DNA from: Microbacterium salitolerans
GTDB lineage: Bacteria; Actinomycetota; Actinomycetes; Actinomycetales; Microbacteriaceae
DNA: 64,000 nt
Direction of reading: 5' to 3'
Assembly (NCBI RefSeq): GCF_019720895.1
Contig: NZ_JAHKSH010000001.1
Coordinates: 1-64,000 of the forward strand
The notes beneath the pieces are model-generated. The model was not told the origin of the DNA and ran no database searches. It worked only from the letters and a program-made list of their open reading frames with translations. Made by a program: the position numbers and the translations under genes. Of this stretch, positions 1 through 8,555 are shown one piece after another (position 1 is the first letter of the stretch; each line of letters starts with the position of its first letter).

Positions 1-1
1 C

Positions 2-67
2 GAGGGCCTCCTGGGTGCTTGTGAAGCGTTGAACTAGACAGCTCCACTTCACAGCCCGGGGGCCCTC
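2..67. repeat. Imperfect intergenic inverted repeat
   Basis: Bases 2-8 (GAGGGCC) pair with 61-67, CCTGGG with CCCGGG at 55-60, and GTGAAG at 21-26 with 47-52, leaving a 20-base loop. It lies just past the 3' end of the minus-strand hydrolase, so a terminator is the likeliest role. There is no clear T-tract. Nothing else is visible in bases 1-121. Confidence 0.45.
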
Positions 68-121
68 ACCTGTCGGAAGACTCAGCCCCGTGTCGGGAAA
101 CAACGTCCCCGGACATCACAC

Positions 122-1024
122 CTAGGGCGCGACGGGAGCGCCGTTGCTCGCCGAGAGCGGGTCCGGTGTGTCCGAAGATCGCGTCAGCCAGTTGCGCACG
201 GCCGTGGCGACCGCGGACGGGTCCTCCAGAGGTGCGAGATGCCCGACGCCGTCGATGAGGACGAGATCCGAGTTCCCGGGAAGTCGGGACTGAAGCTCGT
301 GTGCCTGCGGAACAGGGATCCACGGATCGTCTCGGCCCCAGCCGATGCGCGTCGGGCACCGCATGAAGCCGAGCCTCTCCGCTGCGGGGCGGGTGTCGGC
401 GACGCTGAGCGACGCGATCTGCTGGAAGAAGGCCGTCTGCCCGACGGGATCCAGCCAGGGTGCCGCCAGCACGTCGAGGTCCTGAGCCGAGAGCGCCCGC
501 GAGGCGGCGCCGGCGATGTACTCCTTGACCAGGGCGGCGTGCAGGTTCGCCGGGAGCTGTGCGAAGACGTTCGCATTCTCTGCCACCAGCCGGAAGAAGG
601 GCGACCCCCACGGGTCCAGCGTGACGACATCCCACAGATAGAGATCGGCGTAGTCGACCCCGTGCAGCAGGTGCGCCCGCAGTGCGATCGCGCCGCCGAT
701 GTCGTGTGCGATCACGTGCGGGCGCCGAAGGCCCCAGAACTGCACGAGCGCGACGAGTCGCTCGGCCTGGGTGCGCAGGTCGGTCGCCACCGTCGGCCCC
801 TTCTCCGAGTCGCCGTAGCCCGGCATGTCCCAGAGGAAAACGCGATGGTCACGGCCGAGCTCCCGTGCGACGATGCGCCAGACCTGCGCGGACCAGGGAG
901 TGCCGTGGCACAGGACCACGTCGCCCAGAGAGGTACCCGGGGGCTCCAGGATCCACGTGGCGATGGAGACGCCGTCGATGACGACCTCGGTCGGTTCCGG
1001 CAGCACCTGGTCGCGTGTCAGCAT
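122..1024 (-). CDS. Alpha/beta hydrolase, epoxide hydrolase/haloalkane dehalogenase type
   Basis: A 300-residue soluble alpha/beta-hydrolase. The oxyanion-side HGTPW motif is at residues 40-44. The nucleophile elbow reads AHDIGG with Asp108, so the nucleophile is aspartate, as in epoxide hydrolases and haloacid or haloalkane dehalogenases rather than serine esterases. GWGRDDPW supplies the acid region and GVGHLAPLEDP the catalytic His. There is no signal peptide. The substrate cannot be told from sequence. The -10 box TAGCGT (1031-1036, minus strand) ends 6 bases before the ATG, so the mRNA is probably leaderless. It is divergent from a MerR-type regulator, with a palindrome between them, and is probably controlled by it. 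Confidence 0.88.
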   Translation of the reverse strand: MLTRDQVLPEPTEVVIDGVSIATWILEPPGTSLGDVVLCHGTPWSAQVWRIVARELGRDHRVFLWDMPGYGDSEKGPTVATDLRTQAERLVALVQFWGLRRPHVIAHDIGGAIALRAHLLHGVDYADLYLWDVVTLDPWGSPFFRLVAENANVFAQLPANLHAALVKEYIAGAASRALSAQDLDVLAAPWLDPVGQTAFFQQIASLSVADTRPAAERLGFMRCPTRIGWGRDDPWIPVPQAHELQSRLPGNSDLVLIDGVGHLAPLEDPSAVATAVRNWLTRSSDTPDPLSASNGAPVAP

Positions 1025-1041
1025 GGGAACACGCTAAAACC

Positions 1042-1055
1042 TCAGGTCGACCTGA
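1042..1055. promoter_or_regulatory. Probable MerR-type operator (14-bp perfect palindrome)
   Basis: TCAGGTCGACCTGA is a perfect palindrome in the 56-base gap between the divergent hydrolase and merR-like genes. It lies just upstream of the hydrolase -10 box, where MerR-family activators bind. The assignment is by position and symmetry. Confidence 0.6.
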
Positions 1056-1080
1056 AGTCAAGAGGGAAGGAGGTGCGGCT

Positions 1081-1503
1081 GTGAAGATCGGAGAGGTCGC
1101 TCAGGTGATCGGTGTCGACGCCCATGTCCTGCGGCACTGGCACGACATGGGCGTCGTCGTCCCCGACCGAGCTCCCTCGGGTCATCGCGAGTACACGGAC
1201 GAGCACATCCGTCGCCTCCGCATCGCTCAGGCGTGCCGACGCATCGGAATGAGCCTCGCCGAGATCCGAGGCGTGCTCCACCGCGGAGAGGCAGGTCGCG
1301 GCGAGGTCATCGAGGAGCGGCTGCGATGGATCCGCTCGCAGCGCGCGCAGCTTGAAGACGCCGAGAGATTCCTCGAGCACGTGCGCGACTGCACCCATGA
1401 CCTGCTCACCCGATGTTCCGACTGTTCGAGATACGCGGAGGCAGGACCGCACGCAGATCGCCGCACGGGCGTGGCCCTCAGTGCCGTCATCGCCCGGCAC
1501 TGA
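1081..1503 (+). CDS. MerR-family transcriptional regulator
   Basis: 140 residues from a GTG start preceded by GGAAGGAGG; the longer in-frame ORF would run back through the operator, so this start is preferred. The N-terminal winged helix is typical of MerR (VKIGEVAQVIGVDAHVLRHW), followed by the RRLRIAQACRRIGMSLAEI segment and a dimerisation helix. The C-terminus has three cysteines spaced C-x7-C-x2-C (RDC...CSDC), possibly an effector or metal site. It is divergent from the hydrolase gene, its most likely target. Its last 17 bases overlap the end of the convergent downstream gene. The effector is unknown. Confidence 0.88.
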   Translation: MKIGEVAQVIGVDAHVLRHWHDMGVVVPDRAPSGHREYTDEHIRRLRIAQACRRIGMSLAEIRGVLHRGEAGRGEVIEERLRWIRSQRAQLEDAERFLEHVRDCTHDLLTRCSDCSRYAEAGPHADRRTGVALSAVIARH

Positions 1504-2044
1504 GGACAGACGAGGCGGTCTCTCCGTCTCCTCGAGTGAACAGACCCGGATACTCGATGACCAGACCGTCCTCATCGACCGTGATGGACCGGCGAAAATC
1601 GGAGTCACGCGACTCGTAGAGGTACTCGTTCTCGCCGGTGCGCGTGTACCGCTGCGGGTCCGTCGTGACGTCGAGCTGCGGGACCCGGATATACGCCGTG
1701 GTGATGTCGGCGCTCTCGCCGACAGCGAGGCCGAGTCGTCGGATCGGAAGCGTGTTGCTCAGCGGGGACGCGGAGATGTCGACCTCTCGCGCCCCCGCGA
1801 GGTCGGGGCGTGCCTCCCCGTCGACCTCCCACCCCCGATCCGTGAGGCGGACCCGGAGCGAGCGTCCGTCCGCGCGGAGCACGAGGTCGGTGAACCCCCA
1901 GGCCCCCGTCGCATGCAGCGCGTACGAGCACGTGCCGGCATCGCCGCAGATCTCGCTCTCGACGGCCACGCCGTGCGGACCGCTCTCGATCCGGCACGAT
2001 TCGCGCGAGGGCTCGGCTACGCCGATCCATACGATCTCCGTCAT
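1487..2044 (-). CDS. Putative glycolipid-binding domain protein (PF06475 type)
   Basis: 185 residues from an ATG preceded by GAGGAGG at good spacing; an in-frame ATG 30 bases upstream lacks a ribosome site. The pattern matches the glycolipid-binding family: an N-terminal W-x-G segment, REVDISASPLSNTLPIRRL in the middle, then AYIRVPQLDVTTDPQRYTR and a C-terminal SITVDEDGLVIEYPGLF. The family is structurally known, but its cellular role is not established. It has no signal peptide or membrane segment. It follows trxA on the same strand, separated by a hairpin, and its 3' end overlaps the merR-like gene tail to tail. Confidence 0.75.
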   Translation of the reverse strand: MTEIVWIGVAEPSRESCRIESGPHGVAVESEICGDAGTCSYALHATGAWGFTDLVLRADGRSLRVRLTDRGWEVDGEARPDLAGAREVDISASPLSNTLPIRRLGLAVGESADITTAYIRVPQLDVTTDPQRYTRTGENEYLYESRDSDFRRSITVDEDGLVIEYPGLFTRGDGETASSVLSAGR

Positions 2045-2082
2045 CGTCCTCCTCGATTCGTCGGGTGACGCCATGAACGCGA

Positions 2083-2114
2083 CAGCGCCCGCCGGGCGAA
2101 CCGGGCGGGCGCTG
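2083..2114 (-). terminator. Rho-independent-like terminator after trxA
   Basis: An 11-bp perfect stem (CAGCGCCCGCC at 2083-2093 with 2104-2114) and a 10-base loop, immediately downstream of the trxA stop. No strong T-tract follows, as is usual in high-GC actinobacteria. Confidence 0.65.
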
Positions 2115-2126
2115 CGGGGCGAGACC

Positions 2127-2450
2127 TTACTTGAGGTACTCGGCGAGGTCCTGCTCGAGGGCCTGCTTGGGCTTGGCGCCGATGATCGTGGTCGCGACGT
2201 CGCCGTCCTTGAAGACCTTCATCGCCGGGATCGACGTGATCTGGTACTTCATGGCGAGGTCGGGGTTCTCGTCGACGTTGAGCTTGACGATCGTGATCTT
2301 GTCGGCGTTCTCGGACTGGATCTGGTCGAGAACGGGCGACACCATGCGGCAGGGGCCGCACCACTCGGCCCAGAAGTCGACGAGCACGGGGCCGTCGGCC
2401 TGGAGGACGTCCTGCTCGAACGTGGCGGAAGTCGTTGCCTTTGCGCTCAT
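2127..2450 (-). CDS. trxA: Thioredoxin
   Basis: 107 residues, the normal size. The redox motif WCGPC (Cys31 and Cys34) sits in FWAEWCGPCRM, followed by the cis-Pro segment TSIPAMKVFKDG. It is a cytoplasmic disulfide reductant recycled by thioredoxin reductase. The start is set by an AAGGAGA ribosome site upstream of the ATG. It lies 31 bases downstream of trxB on the same strand and is surely co-transcribed with it. In many actinobacteria trxB-trxA lies close to oriC beside murJ and parAB; here murJ is 8 kb away. Confidence 0.97.
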   Translation of the reverse strand: MSAKATTSATFEQDVLQADGPVLVDFWAEWCGPCRMVSPVLDQIQSENADKITIVKLNVDENPDLAMKYQITSIPAMKVFKDGDVATTIIGAKPKQALEQDLAEYLK

Positions 2451-2481
2451 GTTGTATCTCCTTTGTGTGGAAGCGTGTGGG

Positions 2482-3438
2482 TCAGGCAGTCGCGACGGCG
2501 ACGGCCTTCTCGACGTCGGCGAGAGCGGCGAGGTAGTGCTCGGCGTCGAGCGCCGCGACCGTGCCGCTCGCCGCGGCCGTGACGGCCTGACGGTAGCTCG
2601 GGTCGATGACATCGCCCGCGGCGAAGACGCCGGGGACCGAGGTGCGAGACGAACGGCCGTCGACGGCGATTGTGCCGTCGACCGTGAGATCGAGCTTGCC
2701 GTGCACGAGGTGCGTGCGGGGGTCGTTGCCGATCGCGACGAACAGGCCGTCGAGCGGCAGCTCACGCGTGTCGCCCGTGACGGTGTCGCGGAGCACGATG
2801 CCCGTGAGCGCGGTCTCGCCCTGCAGGTCCGCGACCTCGCTGTTCCAGACGACCTCGATCTTCTCGTTGTCGAAGGCGCGCTGCTGCATGATCTTCGACG
2901 CGCGGAACTCGTCGCGACGGTGGACCAGATAGACCTTCGAGGCGAACTTCGTGAGGAACGTCGCCTCCTCCATCGCCGAGTCGCCTCCTCCGATGACCGC
3001 GATCGTCTTCTCACGGAAGAAGAAGCCGTCGCAGGTCGCGCACCAGGAGACGCCGTGGCCCGACAGGTCGTCCTCGCGGGTGATCCCGAGCTTGCGGTAG
3101 GCGGACCCGGTCGCGAAGATGACGCTCTTGGCCTCCTCGACCTTGCCGGATCCGAGCGTGACCCTCTTGACGTCGCCGTCGAGATCGAGCTCGGTCGCGT
3201 CGTCGTAGGCGACCTCGGTGCCGAAGCGCTCGGCCTGCTGCTGCATCTGCGCCATGAGCTCGGGGCCCATGATGGCCTCCGGGAAGCCCGGGAAGTTCTC
3301 GACCTCGGTCGTGTTCATCAGCTCTCCGCCGATCTCGACCTGGCTTGCGACCACGAGCGGGTTCAGGTTGGCGCGCGCCGCGTAGATCGCAGCAGTCCAG
3401 CCGGCCGGACCGGATCCGATGATGATGACGTCTCGCAC
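2482..3438 (-). CDS. trxB: Thioredoxin-disulfide reductase
   Basis: 318 residues from a GTG start with GAGGAGG upstream. The N-terminal FAD-binding motif is IIIGSGPAGWTAA, the redox-active CATC is at Cys133 and Cys136, and the NADPH-binding motif is VIGGGDSAMEEA, followed by the C-terminal FAD segment GVFAAGDV. It reduces thioredoxin with NADPH in the cytoplasm. It forms an operon with trxA. The 264-base gap upstream, shared with the divergent doxX-type gene, must hold both promoters; I see no clear operator in it. Confidence 0.97.
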   Translation of the reverse strand: MRDVIIIGSGPAGWTAAIYAARANLNPLVVASQVEIGGELMNTTEVENFPGFPEAIMGPELMAQMQQQAERFGTEVAYDDATELDLDGDVKRVTLGSGKVEEAKSVIFATGSAYRKLGITREDDLSGHGVSWCATCDGFFFREKTIAVIGGGDSAMEEATFLTKFASKVYLVHRRDEFRASKIMQQRAFDNEKIEVVWNSEVADLQGETALTGIVLRDTVTGDTRELPLDGLFVAIGNDPRTHLVHGKLDLTVDGTIAVDGRSSRTSVPGVFAAGDVIDPSYRQAVTAAASGTVAALDAEHYLAALADVEKAVAVATA

Positions 3439-3702
3439 TGTCGTGGCCTCCTCGGGCGTGGGTATGACTGCTGAAACCCATGCTACGGGCCACCTATTCC
3501 CGGCGCCTCCGGGTTTCCATCCCGAGACCGTCATCGCCCGACATCTGCAGCTGCGGCCCCGTGACGGCGCCGTCCCGCCGTCCTCCATGTCCGCCGTGAA
3601 TGCGGCAGGTCGATGCGGCACGGCGGACGGCATCGGTAGCGTGGCGGCGGACCGGGCCGTCTGCTCGGCACTCGTTCGACCTCTCCCCCGAAAGGCCCCA
3701 CG

Positions 3703-4143
3703 ATGAACGCCGCTCCCCGCACTCGACGTACGGCGCCCGCCGCGTCGCTCGGCCTCCTGATTCTGCGCGTCGCGCTCGGCGTGATCTTCTTCCTGCACGG
3801 CTGGCAGAAGATCTTCGTCGACGGCATCGACGTCACGACGCAGGGCTTCGGGATGATGGGCGTCCCCCTGCACGAGGTCGTCGCGCCCCTCACGGCATAC
3901 ACCGAGCTGATCGGCGGCGTCGCGCTCGCGCTGGGGCTGCTGACGCGGATCGCGGCGGTCGGGCTGACGATCGTCGCACTCGGCGCGCTCTTCCTCGTGC
4001 ACGTGCCGAACGGCTTCTTCGCCGCGAACGGCGGATTCGAGTTCCCGCTTCTGCTCGCGGCCGCCGCTGTGACGCTCGTCGTCGCCGGACCCGGCGCCGC
4101 GTCGCTCGACGCGGCGATCTGGCCCCGCCTGCGCCGCCGCTGA
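3703..4143 (+). CDS. DoxX-family membrane protein
   Basis: 146 residues with four predicted membrane helices: LGLLILRVALGVIFFLHGWQ, LTAYTELIGGVALALGLL, IAAVGLTIVALGALFL and LLLAAAAVTLVVAGPG. The HGWQK and TAYTELIGGVAL segments are typical of DoxX/DoxD quinol-oxidase-like proteins. The precise role in actinobacteria is unclear; mycobacterial DoxX is linked to redox homeostasis. The start has CGAAAGG upstream. It is divergent from trxB, which fits a redox context. A 19-bp inverted repeat follows the stop codon. Confidence 0.85.
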   Translation: MNAAPRTRRTAPAASLGLLILRVALGVIFFLHGWQKIFVDGIDVTTQGFGMMGVPLHEVVAPLTAYTELIGGVALALGLLTRIAAVGLTIVALGALFLVHVPNGFFAANGGFEFPLLLAAAAVTLVVAGPGAASLDAAIWPRLRRR

Positions 4144-4150
4144 GGCGTCC

Positions 4151-4225
4151 GAGGCGCTGACGATTCATCGACCGACGGACGATCCGCGCGGATCCCGCCG
4201 GTTCTGGATGAATCGTCAGCGCCTC
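4151..4225. repeat. Intergenic inverted repeat, family D copy 1
   Basis: A 19-bp perfect inverted repeat: the left arm at 4151-4169 begins GAGGCGCTGACGATTCATC, the right arm is at 4207-4225, and the loop is 37 bases. It sits between convergent genes, and the right arm contains the stop codon and last codons of the LacI-type gene. A diverged copy with the core CGCTGACGAT lies at 39401-39475. A bidirectional terminator or REP-like role is likely. Confidence 0.75.
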
Positions 4226-5238
4226 GGTGCGCGCGCCGTGCTCTCCCGCTCGACGAGCTCCGTGCCCACGATCGAGAGCCGCGGCGGCGTGTCGCCGCGC
4301 ACGAGGTCGAGCGCGGCCGCGACGCAGCGCCGTCCGACGTCGGCGAAGTCCTGGTGGACCGACGTGAGGGGCGGTGCGTAGCCGCGGGCGTCGGCGGTGT
4401 CATCGAAGCCGATGACGCTGACATCGCGGGGTGCGCGCCGGCCCGCTTCGCCGAGCGCGCGGTAGAGGCCGAGGGCCATCTGATCGTTCGAGCAGAAGAC
4501 GGCCGTGACGTCGTCGCGGCCGGCGATGCGCCGGCCTGCCTCATAGCCGGACTCGACGCTCCAGTCGCCGCGCAGCAGCTCGGGAATCGGCCGGCCCGCC
4601 TCGCGCAGCGTCGCGCGCCAGCCGTCGATGCGGCGATCCGACGGTCGTGAATCGTCGGGTCCGGCGATGTGCCACACGGTGTCGTGCCCGAGATCGAGCA
4701 GATGCTGGGTGGCCTGCCGCGCGCCGCCCGCCTGATCGGTGTCGACGACGACGTGCCCGGCAGGGGCGTCGGGATCCATGTACACGACGGGGACGCCCGG
4801 GGGCAGCATCTCCGTCGCATGCGCGAGCGAGGGGGCCTCGAGGTTGATGATCAGGGCGTCGACGGCGAGCTCCTGCAGGCGCGAGAAGAGGCGATCGACG
4901 TCGGCGAGGCTCGTCGCGTGCACGGGGATGAGCGTCGTGGCGTAGCCCTCCTCTGCGGCACTCAGGGCGATCGCTTCGATCGTGCGCACGTCCCCGAGCG
5001 TCGAAAGCGTGTGCGTGAGCACGCCGATCGTGCGGAAGGATCCGAGCTTCAGGGCGCGGGCCGCGCTGTTCGGTCGGTAGCCGAGTGCGTTCATGGAGCG
5101 GATCACTCGGTCGCGGGTCGAGGCGATGACGGTTCCGGTGCCGTTCGCCACCCGGGAGACCGTCTGCGCGGACACGCCGGCGTGTCGGGCGACGTCGCCC
5201 ATCGACACGCGTCGTCCGCGGTCGCGTGTGGTGGTCAT
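4216..5238 (-). CDS. LacI-family transcriptional repressor of the galactoside locus
   Basis: 340 residues. The N-terminal LacI helix-turn-helix is SMGDVARHAGVSAQTVSRVANG, followed by a periplasmic-binding-protein-like effector domain (IGVLTHTLSTLGD, VIGFDDTADARGYAPPLTSVHQD). The ATG chosen begins MTTTRDRGRR; the longer ORF would extend through its own operator. There is no Shine-Dalgarno sequence; a TATGTT box lies 9 bases upstream. It is divergent from the ABC permease genes with one operator-like palindrome between, so it likely represses both itself and the importer/bgaL operon. The effector is probably a galactoside or galactose (inferred from neighbours). Confidence 0.93.
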   Translation of the reverse strand: MTTTRDRGRRVSMGDVARHAGVSAQTVSRVANGTGTVIASTRDRVIRSMNALGYRPNSAARALKLGSFRTIGVLTHTLSTLGDVRTIEAIALSAAEEGYATTLIPVHATSLADVDRLFSRLQELAVDALIINLEAPSLAHATEMLPPGVPVVYMDPDAPAGHVVVDTDQAGGARQATQHLLDLGHDTVWHIAGPDDSRPSDRRIDGWRATLREAGRPIPELLRGDWSVESGYEAGRRIAGRDDVTAVFCSNDQMALGLYRALGEAGRRAPRDVSVIGFDDTADARGYAPPLTSVHQDFADVGRRCVAAALDLVRGDTPPRLSIVGTELVERESTARAPRR

Positions 5239-5290
5239 GATGCGAAGAACATATCGGGCGAATGTGTGCGCAGGGCTGGATTTCTGATCG

Positions 5291-5306
5291 ATGTTTGCGT
5301 AAACAT
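5291..5306. promoter_or_regulatory. LacI-type operator between lacI-like gene and importer operon
   Basis: ATGTTTGCGTAAACAT: 6-base arms ATGTTT/AAACAT around GCGT, nearly symmetric and AT-rich in a 70% GC background. It is centred in the 106-base gap between the repressor gene and the first permease gene, as expected of a LacI-family operator. Confidence 0.8.
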
Positions 5307-5344
5307 AATGACCGTACCCCACGCACCGAAGCGGAGGAAAGCGG

Positions 5345-6259
5345 ATGACGTCGATGTCGCAGGCGATCGCCCCTGGCGTGCGCCAGAGGCGCCGCACACG
5401 CGGAAGATGGACCGGATGGGGGTTCCTCGCGCCCTTCGCGATCGTGTTCGCGCTCGTCTTCATCGCGCCGATCCTCTACGCGCTCTGGCTCAGCCTGTTC
5501 CGCACGCAGCTCGTCGGGGGCACCGAGTTCATCGGGTTCGACAACTACGTGCGGGCGTTCGGCGACGGCGCGTTCTGGCAGGGCGTGGCGCGCGTGACGC
5601 TGTTCCTCGTGATCCAGGTGCCGATCATGCTGTTCCTCTCGCTGCTCGCCGCCCTGGCGATCGACAGCGGCCGCCTCTACGGGCGCAGCTTCTTCCGGCT
5701 GTCGATCTTCCTCCCCTACGCCGTCCCCGCCGTCGTCGCCGCGCTCATGTGGGGGTTCATGTACGGCACGCGCTTCGGCCTCGTCGGCAACCTCAACGAC
5801 TTCTTCGGAATCCAGCTGGCCGATCTGCTGTCGCCCGGGCTGATCCTCGCGTCGATCGGCAACATCGTGACGTGGGAGTTCATGGGCTACAACATGCTCA
5901 TCTTCTACTCCGCGCTGCGCGTGATCCCCAGCTCGCTCTACGAGGCGGCGGCGATCGACGGCGCGAACCAGTTCCGCGTCATCCGGGCGATCAAGCTGCC
6001 CGCCATCCGCGGCGCCCTGGTCATCGCGACGATCTTCTCGATCATCGGCAGCTTCCAGCTGTTCAACGAGCCGAGCATCATGCAGAACCTCGCGCCCAAC
6101 GCGATCACGACGTCGTACACGCCGAACCTCTACGCCTACTCGCTCGCGTTCGCCGGTCAGCAGCACAACTACTCGGCGACCGTCGCCATCATCATGGGCG
6201 TCATCACGATGATCATCGCCTACGTCGTGCAGCTGCGCGGCATGCGGAAGGGGTCCTGA
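5345..6259 (+). CDS. Sugar ABC transporter permease (MalF/LacF type)
   Basis: 304 residues, with about six membrane helices and the ABC-importer EAA loop (EAAAIDGANQFRVIRAIKLP) near residue 200. It is one of two inner-membrane subunits of a CUT1 carbohydrate importer. The ribosome site AGCGGAGGAAA precedes the ATG. It is first in an operon with a second permease (1-base gap), a binding lipoprotein and a beta-galactosidase, so the substrate is probably lactose or galacto-oligosaccharides. No ATPase gene is present in the operon; actinobacterial CUT1 importers commonly share one MsiK-type ATPase encoded elsewhere. Confidence 0.93.
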   Translation: MTSMSQAIAPGVRQRRRTRGRWTGWGFLAPFAIVFALVFIAPILYALWLSLFRTQLVGGTEFIGFDNYVRAFGDGAFWQGVARVTLFLVIQVPIMLFLSLLAALAIDSGRLYGRSFFRLSIFLPYAVPAVVAALMWGFMYGTRFGLVGNLNDFFGIQLADLLSPGLILASIGNIVTWEFMGYNMLIFYSALRVIPSSLYEAAAIDGANQFRVIRAIKLPAIRGALVIATIFSIIGSFQLFNEPSIMQNLAPNAITTSYTPNLYAYSLAFAGQQHNYSATVAIIMGVITMIIAYVVQLRGMRKGS

Positions 6260-6260
6260 C

Positions 6261-7184
6261 ATGACGTCGACGACACTCGTCACGCTGAGCGGATCCGCCA
6301 CCCGCCGTCAGCGGAAGAAGGCCGGGCTCGGCACGATCGACCGGCCGCGGCGCAGCGTGCTCCTCACGGTGCTGACCGCGGTCATGGTGATCTACTCGCT
6401 GCTGCCTCTCGTCTGGCTCCTCATCAACTCGACGAAGACGCAGGCCGACCTGTTCTCGACGTTCGGCCTCTGGTTCGGCGGCGAGTTCGCGCTGTTCGAC
6501 AACATCGCGCGGGCGCTCACCTACGACGACGGGGTGTTCCTGCGCTGGTTCGGCAACACGCTCCTCTACGTGGTCGTCGGCGCGGGCGGCGCGACGCTCC
6601 TGTCGGTGCTCGGAGGGTACGCGCTCGCGAAGTTCGACTTCCCCGGCAAGAAGGCGGTCTTCGCCGTCGTCATCGGGGCCGTCGCGGTGCCGGGAACGGC
6701 GCTCGCGGTGCCGACGTTCCTCATGTTCAGCGAGATGGGGATCACGAACACCCCGCTCGCCGTCATCATCCCGTCGCTCATCTCGCCGTTCGGCCTCTAC
6801 CTGATGTGGACGTTCGCCATGGAGGCGATCCCGGCCGAGCTGATGGAGGCGGCGCGCATCGACGGCGCGAGCGAGTTCCACACCTTCTGGCGCGTGTGCC
6901 TCCCGCTTCTCGCCCCCGGAACCGTGACCGTGCTCCTGTTCACGATGGTGGCGACGTGGAACAACTACTTCCTGCCGCTGATCATGCTGCGCGATCCCGA
7001 CTGGTATCCGCTGATCCTCGGCCTCAACCAGTGGAACGCGCAGGCCGCGACCGCCGGCGGCGAGGCGATCTTCGACCTCGTGATCACGGGATCCCTCCTC
7101 ACGATCGTGCCGCTGATCATCGCCTTCCTCTTCATGCAGCGCTTCTGGCAGTCGGGTCTGGCCGCCGGATCCGTCAAGGAATGA
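6261..7184 (+). CDS. Sugar ABC transporter permease (MalG/LacG type)
   Basis: 307 residues, about six membrane helices, EAA loop EAARIDGASEFHTFWRVCLP around residue 195. It pairs with the upstream permease to form the channel of the importer. It starts one base after the previous stop codon, indicating translational coupling. The C-terminal AFLFMQRFWQSGLAAGSVKE is typical of the family. Confidence 0.93.
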   Translation: MTSTTLVTLSGSATRRQRKKAGLGTIDRPRRSVLLTVLTAVMVIYSLLPLVWLLINSTKTQADLFSTFGLWFGGEFALFDNIARALTYDDGVFLRWFGNTLLYVVVGAGGATLLSVLGGYALAKFDFPGKKAVFAVVIGAVAVPGTALAVPTFLMFSEMGITNTPLAVIIPSLISPFGLYLMWTFAMEAIPAELMEAARIDGASEFHTFWRVCLPLLAPGTVTVLLFTMVATWNNYFLPLIMLRDPDWYPLILGLNQWNAQAATAGGEAIFDLVITGSLLTIVPLIIAFLFMQRFWQSGLAAGSVKE

Positions 7185-7214
7185 CCCCCACCAATCGACG
7201 ATGGAGTTGACGAC

Positions 7215-8534
7215 ATGACTGGACACATCAGGCGCGCCCGCCGGGGCGCGCTCATCGGAACGGCCTTCACGGGCGTCGCCGCGCTCGCGCTCACGGGATG
7301 CAGCGGCGGATCCGAGGATCCGGACGCCGCGCTCGAGGAGGGCGGCACGATCACGGTCTGGGCGTGGGAGCCGACCCTCGAGCCCGTGATCGAGGACTTC
7401 GAGGCCGCCAACGAGGGCGTCGAGGTCGAGATCGTGAACGTGGGAACGGGCATCGACTCGTACACCGCGCTGCAGAATGCGATCACCGCAGGCCAGGGCC
7501 TGCCCGACGTCGCGCAGGTCGAGTACTACGCGCTCCCCCAGTTCGCCCTGCAGGACTCGCTGACCGACCTCACGGAGTTCGGCGCCGACGAGCACGACGG
7601 CGCCTACGCGCCCGGCCCCTGGGACTCGGTGCACTCGGGCGAGCAGATCGTCGGACTCCCGATGGACTCCGGCCCCATGGCCCTGTTCTACAACGCGGCG
7701 GTCTTCGAGGAGCACGGCGTCGAGGTGCCGGAGACGTGGGACGAGTTCGTCGAGGCGGGTCGTCAGTTCCAGGAGTCCGACCCCGACGTCTTCATCGCGA
7801 ACGACGGCGGCGACGCGGGCTTCGCGGCCTCGATGATGTGGCAGGCGGGCGGATCCCCCTGGACCGTCGACGGCACGAACGTCACGCTCGACCTCGAGGG
7901 CGACAGCGGCGCGCAGCGCTATGCCGAGCTGTGGCAGACGATGCTCGACGAGGAGTTGCTGTCGCCCGTCGCGGGCTGGTCCGACGAGTGGTTCCAGGGC
8001 ATGGGCGACGGCACGATCGCGGCGCTGCCGATCGGCGCGTGGATGCCGGCGAACCTCGAGTCGAGCGTGCCCGACGGCGCCGGCGACTGGCGCGTCGCTC
8101 CGATGCCGCAGTGGGAAGAGGGCGAGAGCGCCTCGTCGGAGAACGGCGGCAGCTCGCTCGCGATCCCGGCCGAGGCCGAGAACAAGGAGCTCGCGTACGC
8201 GTTCATCGAGTACGCCAACGCCGCGGAGGGCGTGCAGACGCGGCTCGACAACGGGGCCTTCCCCGCGACCGTCGAGCACCTCGAGTCGGAGGAGTTCCTG
8301 AACCACGAGTACGAGTACTTCGGCGGTCAGCAGGCCAATAAGGTGCTCTCGGAGTCGTCCGCGAGCGTCGTCGAAGGCTGGCAGTACCTGCCGTTCCAGG
8401 TCTACGCGAACACCGTGTTCGGCGATACCGTCGGCCAGGCGTTCCTGGGCGACGGCACGATCTCCGAGGGCCTCGCAGGCTGGCAGGACACCCTCACGCA
8501 GTACGGGAACGACCAGGGCTTCACGGTCGAGTAA
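7215..8534 (+). CDS. Extracellular sugar-binding lipoprotein of ABC transporter
   Basis: 439 residues. The N-terminus is a lipoprotein signal peptide with Arg-rich n-region and lipobox LTGC, lipidated Cys29, then a GSED linker. The mature part is a CUT1 family 1 solute-binding protein (GGTITVWAWEPTLEPVIEDFEAAN, PDVAQVEYYALPQF, GLPMDSGPMALFYNAAVFEEHGVEVPETWDEF). It delivers the sugar to the two permeases from the outer face of the membrane. It is third in the importer operon and is followed by a strong hairpin (family A), which could raise its mRNA level relative to bgaL. Confidence 0.94.
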   Translation: MTGHIRRARRGALIGTAFTGVAALALTGCSGGSEDPDAALEEGGTITVWAWEPTLEPVIEDFEAANEGVEVEIVNVGTGIDSYTALQNAITAGQGLPDVAQVEYYALPQFALQDSLTDLTEFGADEHDGAYAPGPWDSVHSGEQIVGLPMDSGPMALFYNAAVFEEHGVEVPETWDEFVEAGRQFQESDPDVFIANDGGDAGFAASMMWQAGGSPWTVDGTNVTLDLEGDSGAQRYAELWQTMLDEELLSPVAGWSDEWFQGMGDGTIAALPIGAWMPANLESSVPDGAGDWRVAPMPQWEEGESASSENGGSSLAIPAEAENKELAYAFIEYANAAEGVQTRLDNGAFPATVEHLESEEFLNHEYEYFGGQQANKVLSESSASVVEGWQYLPFQVYANTVFGDTVGQAFLGDGTISEGLAGWQDTLTQYGNDQGFTVE

Positions 8535-8555
8535 CCCGCACCACCCACCCCTGCC

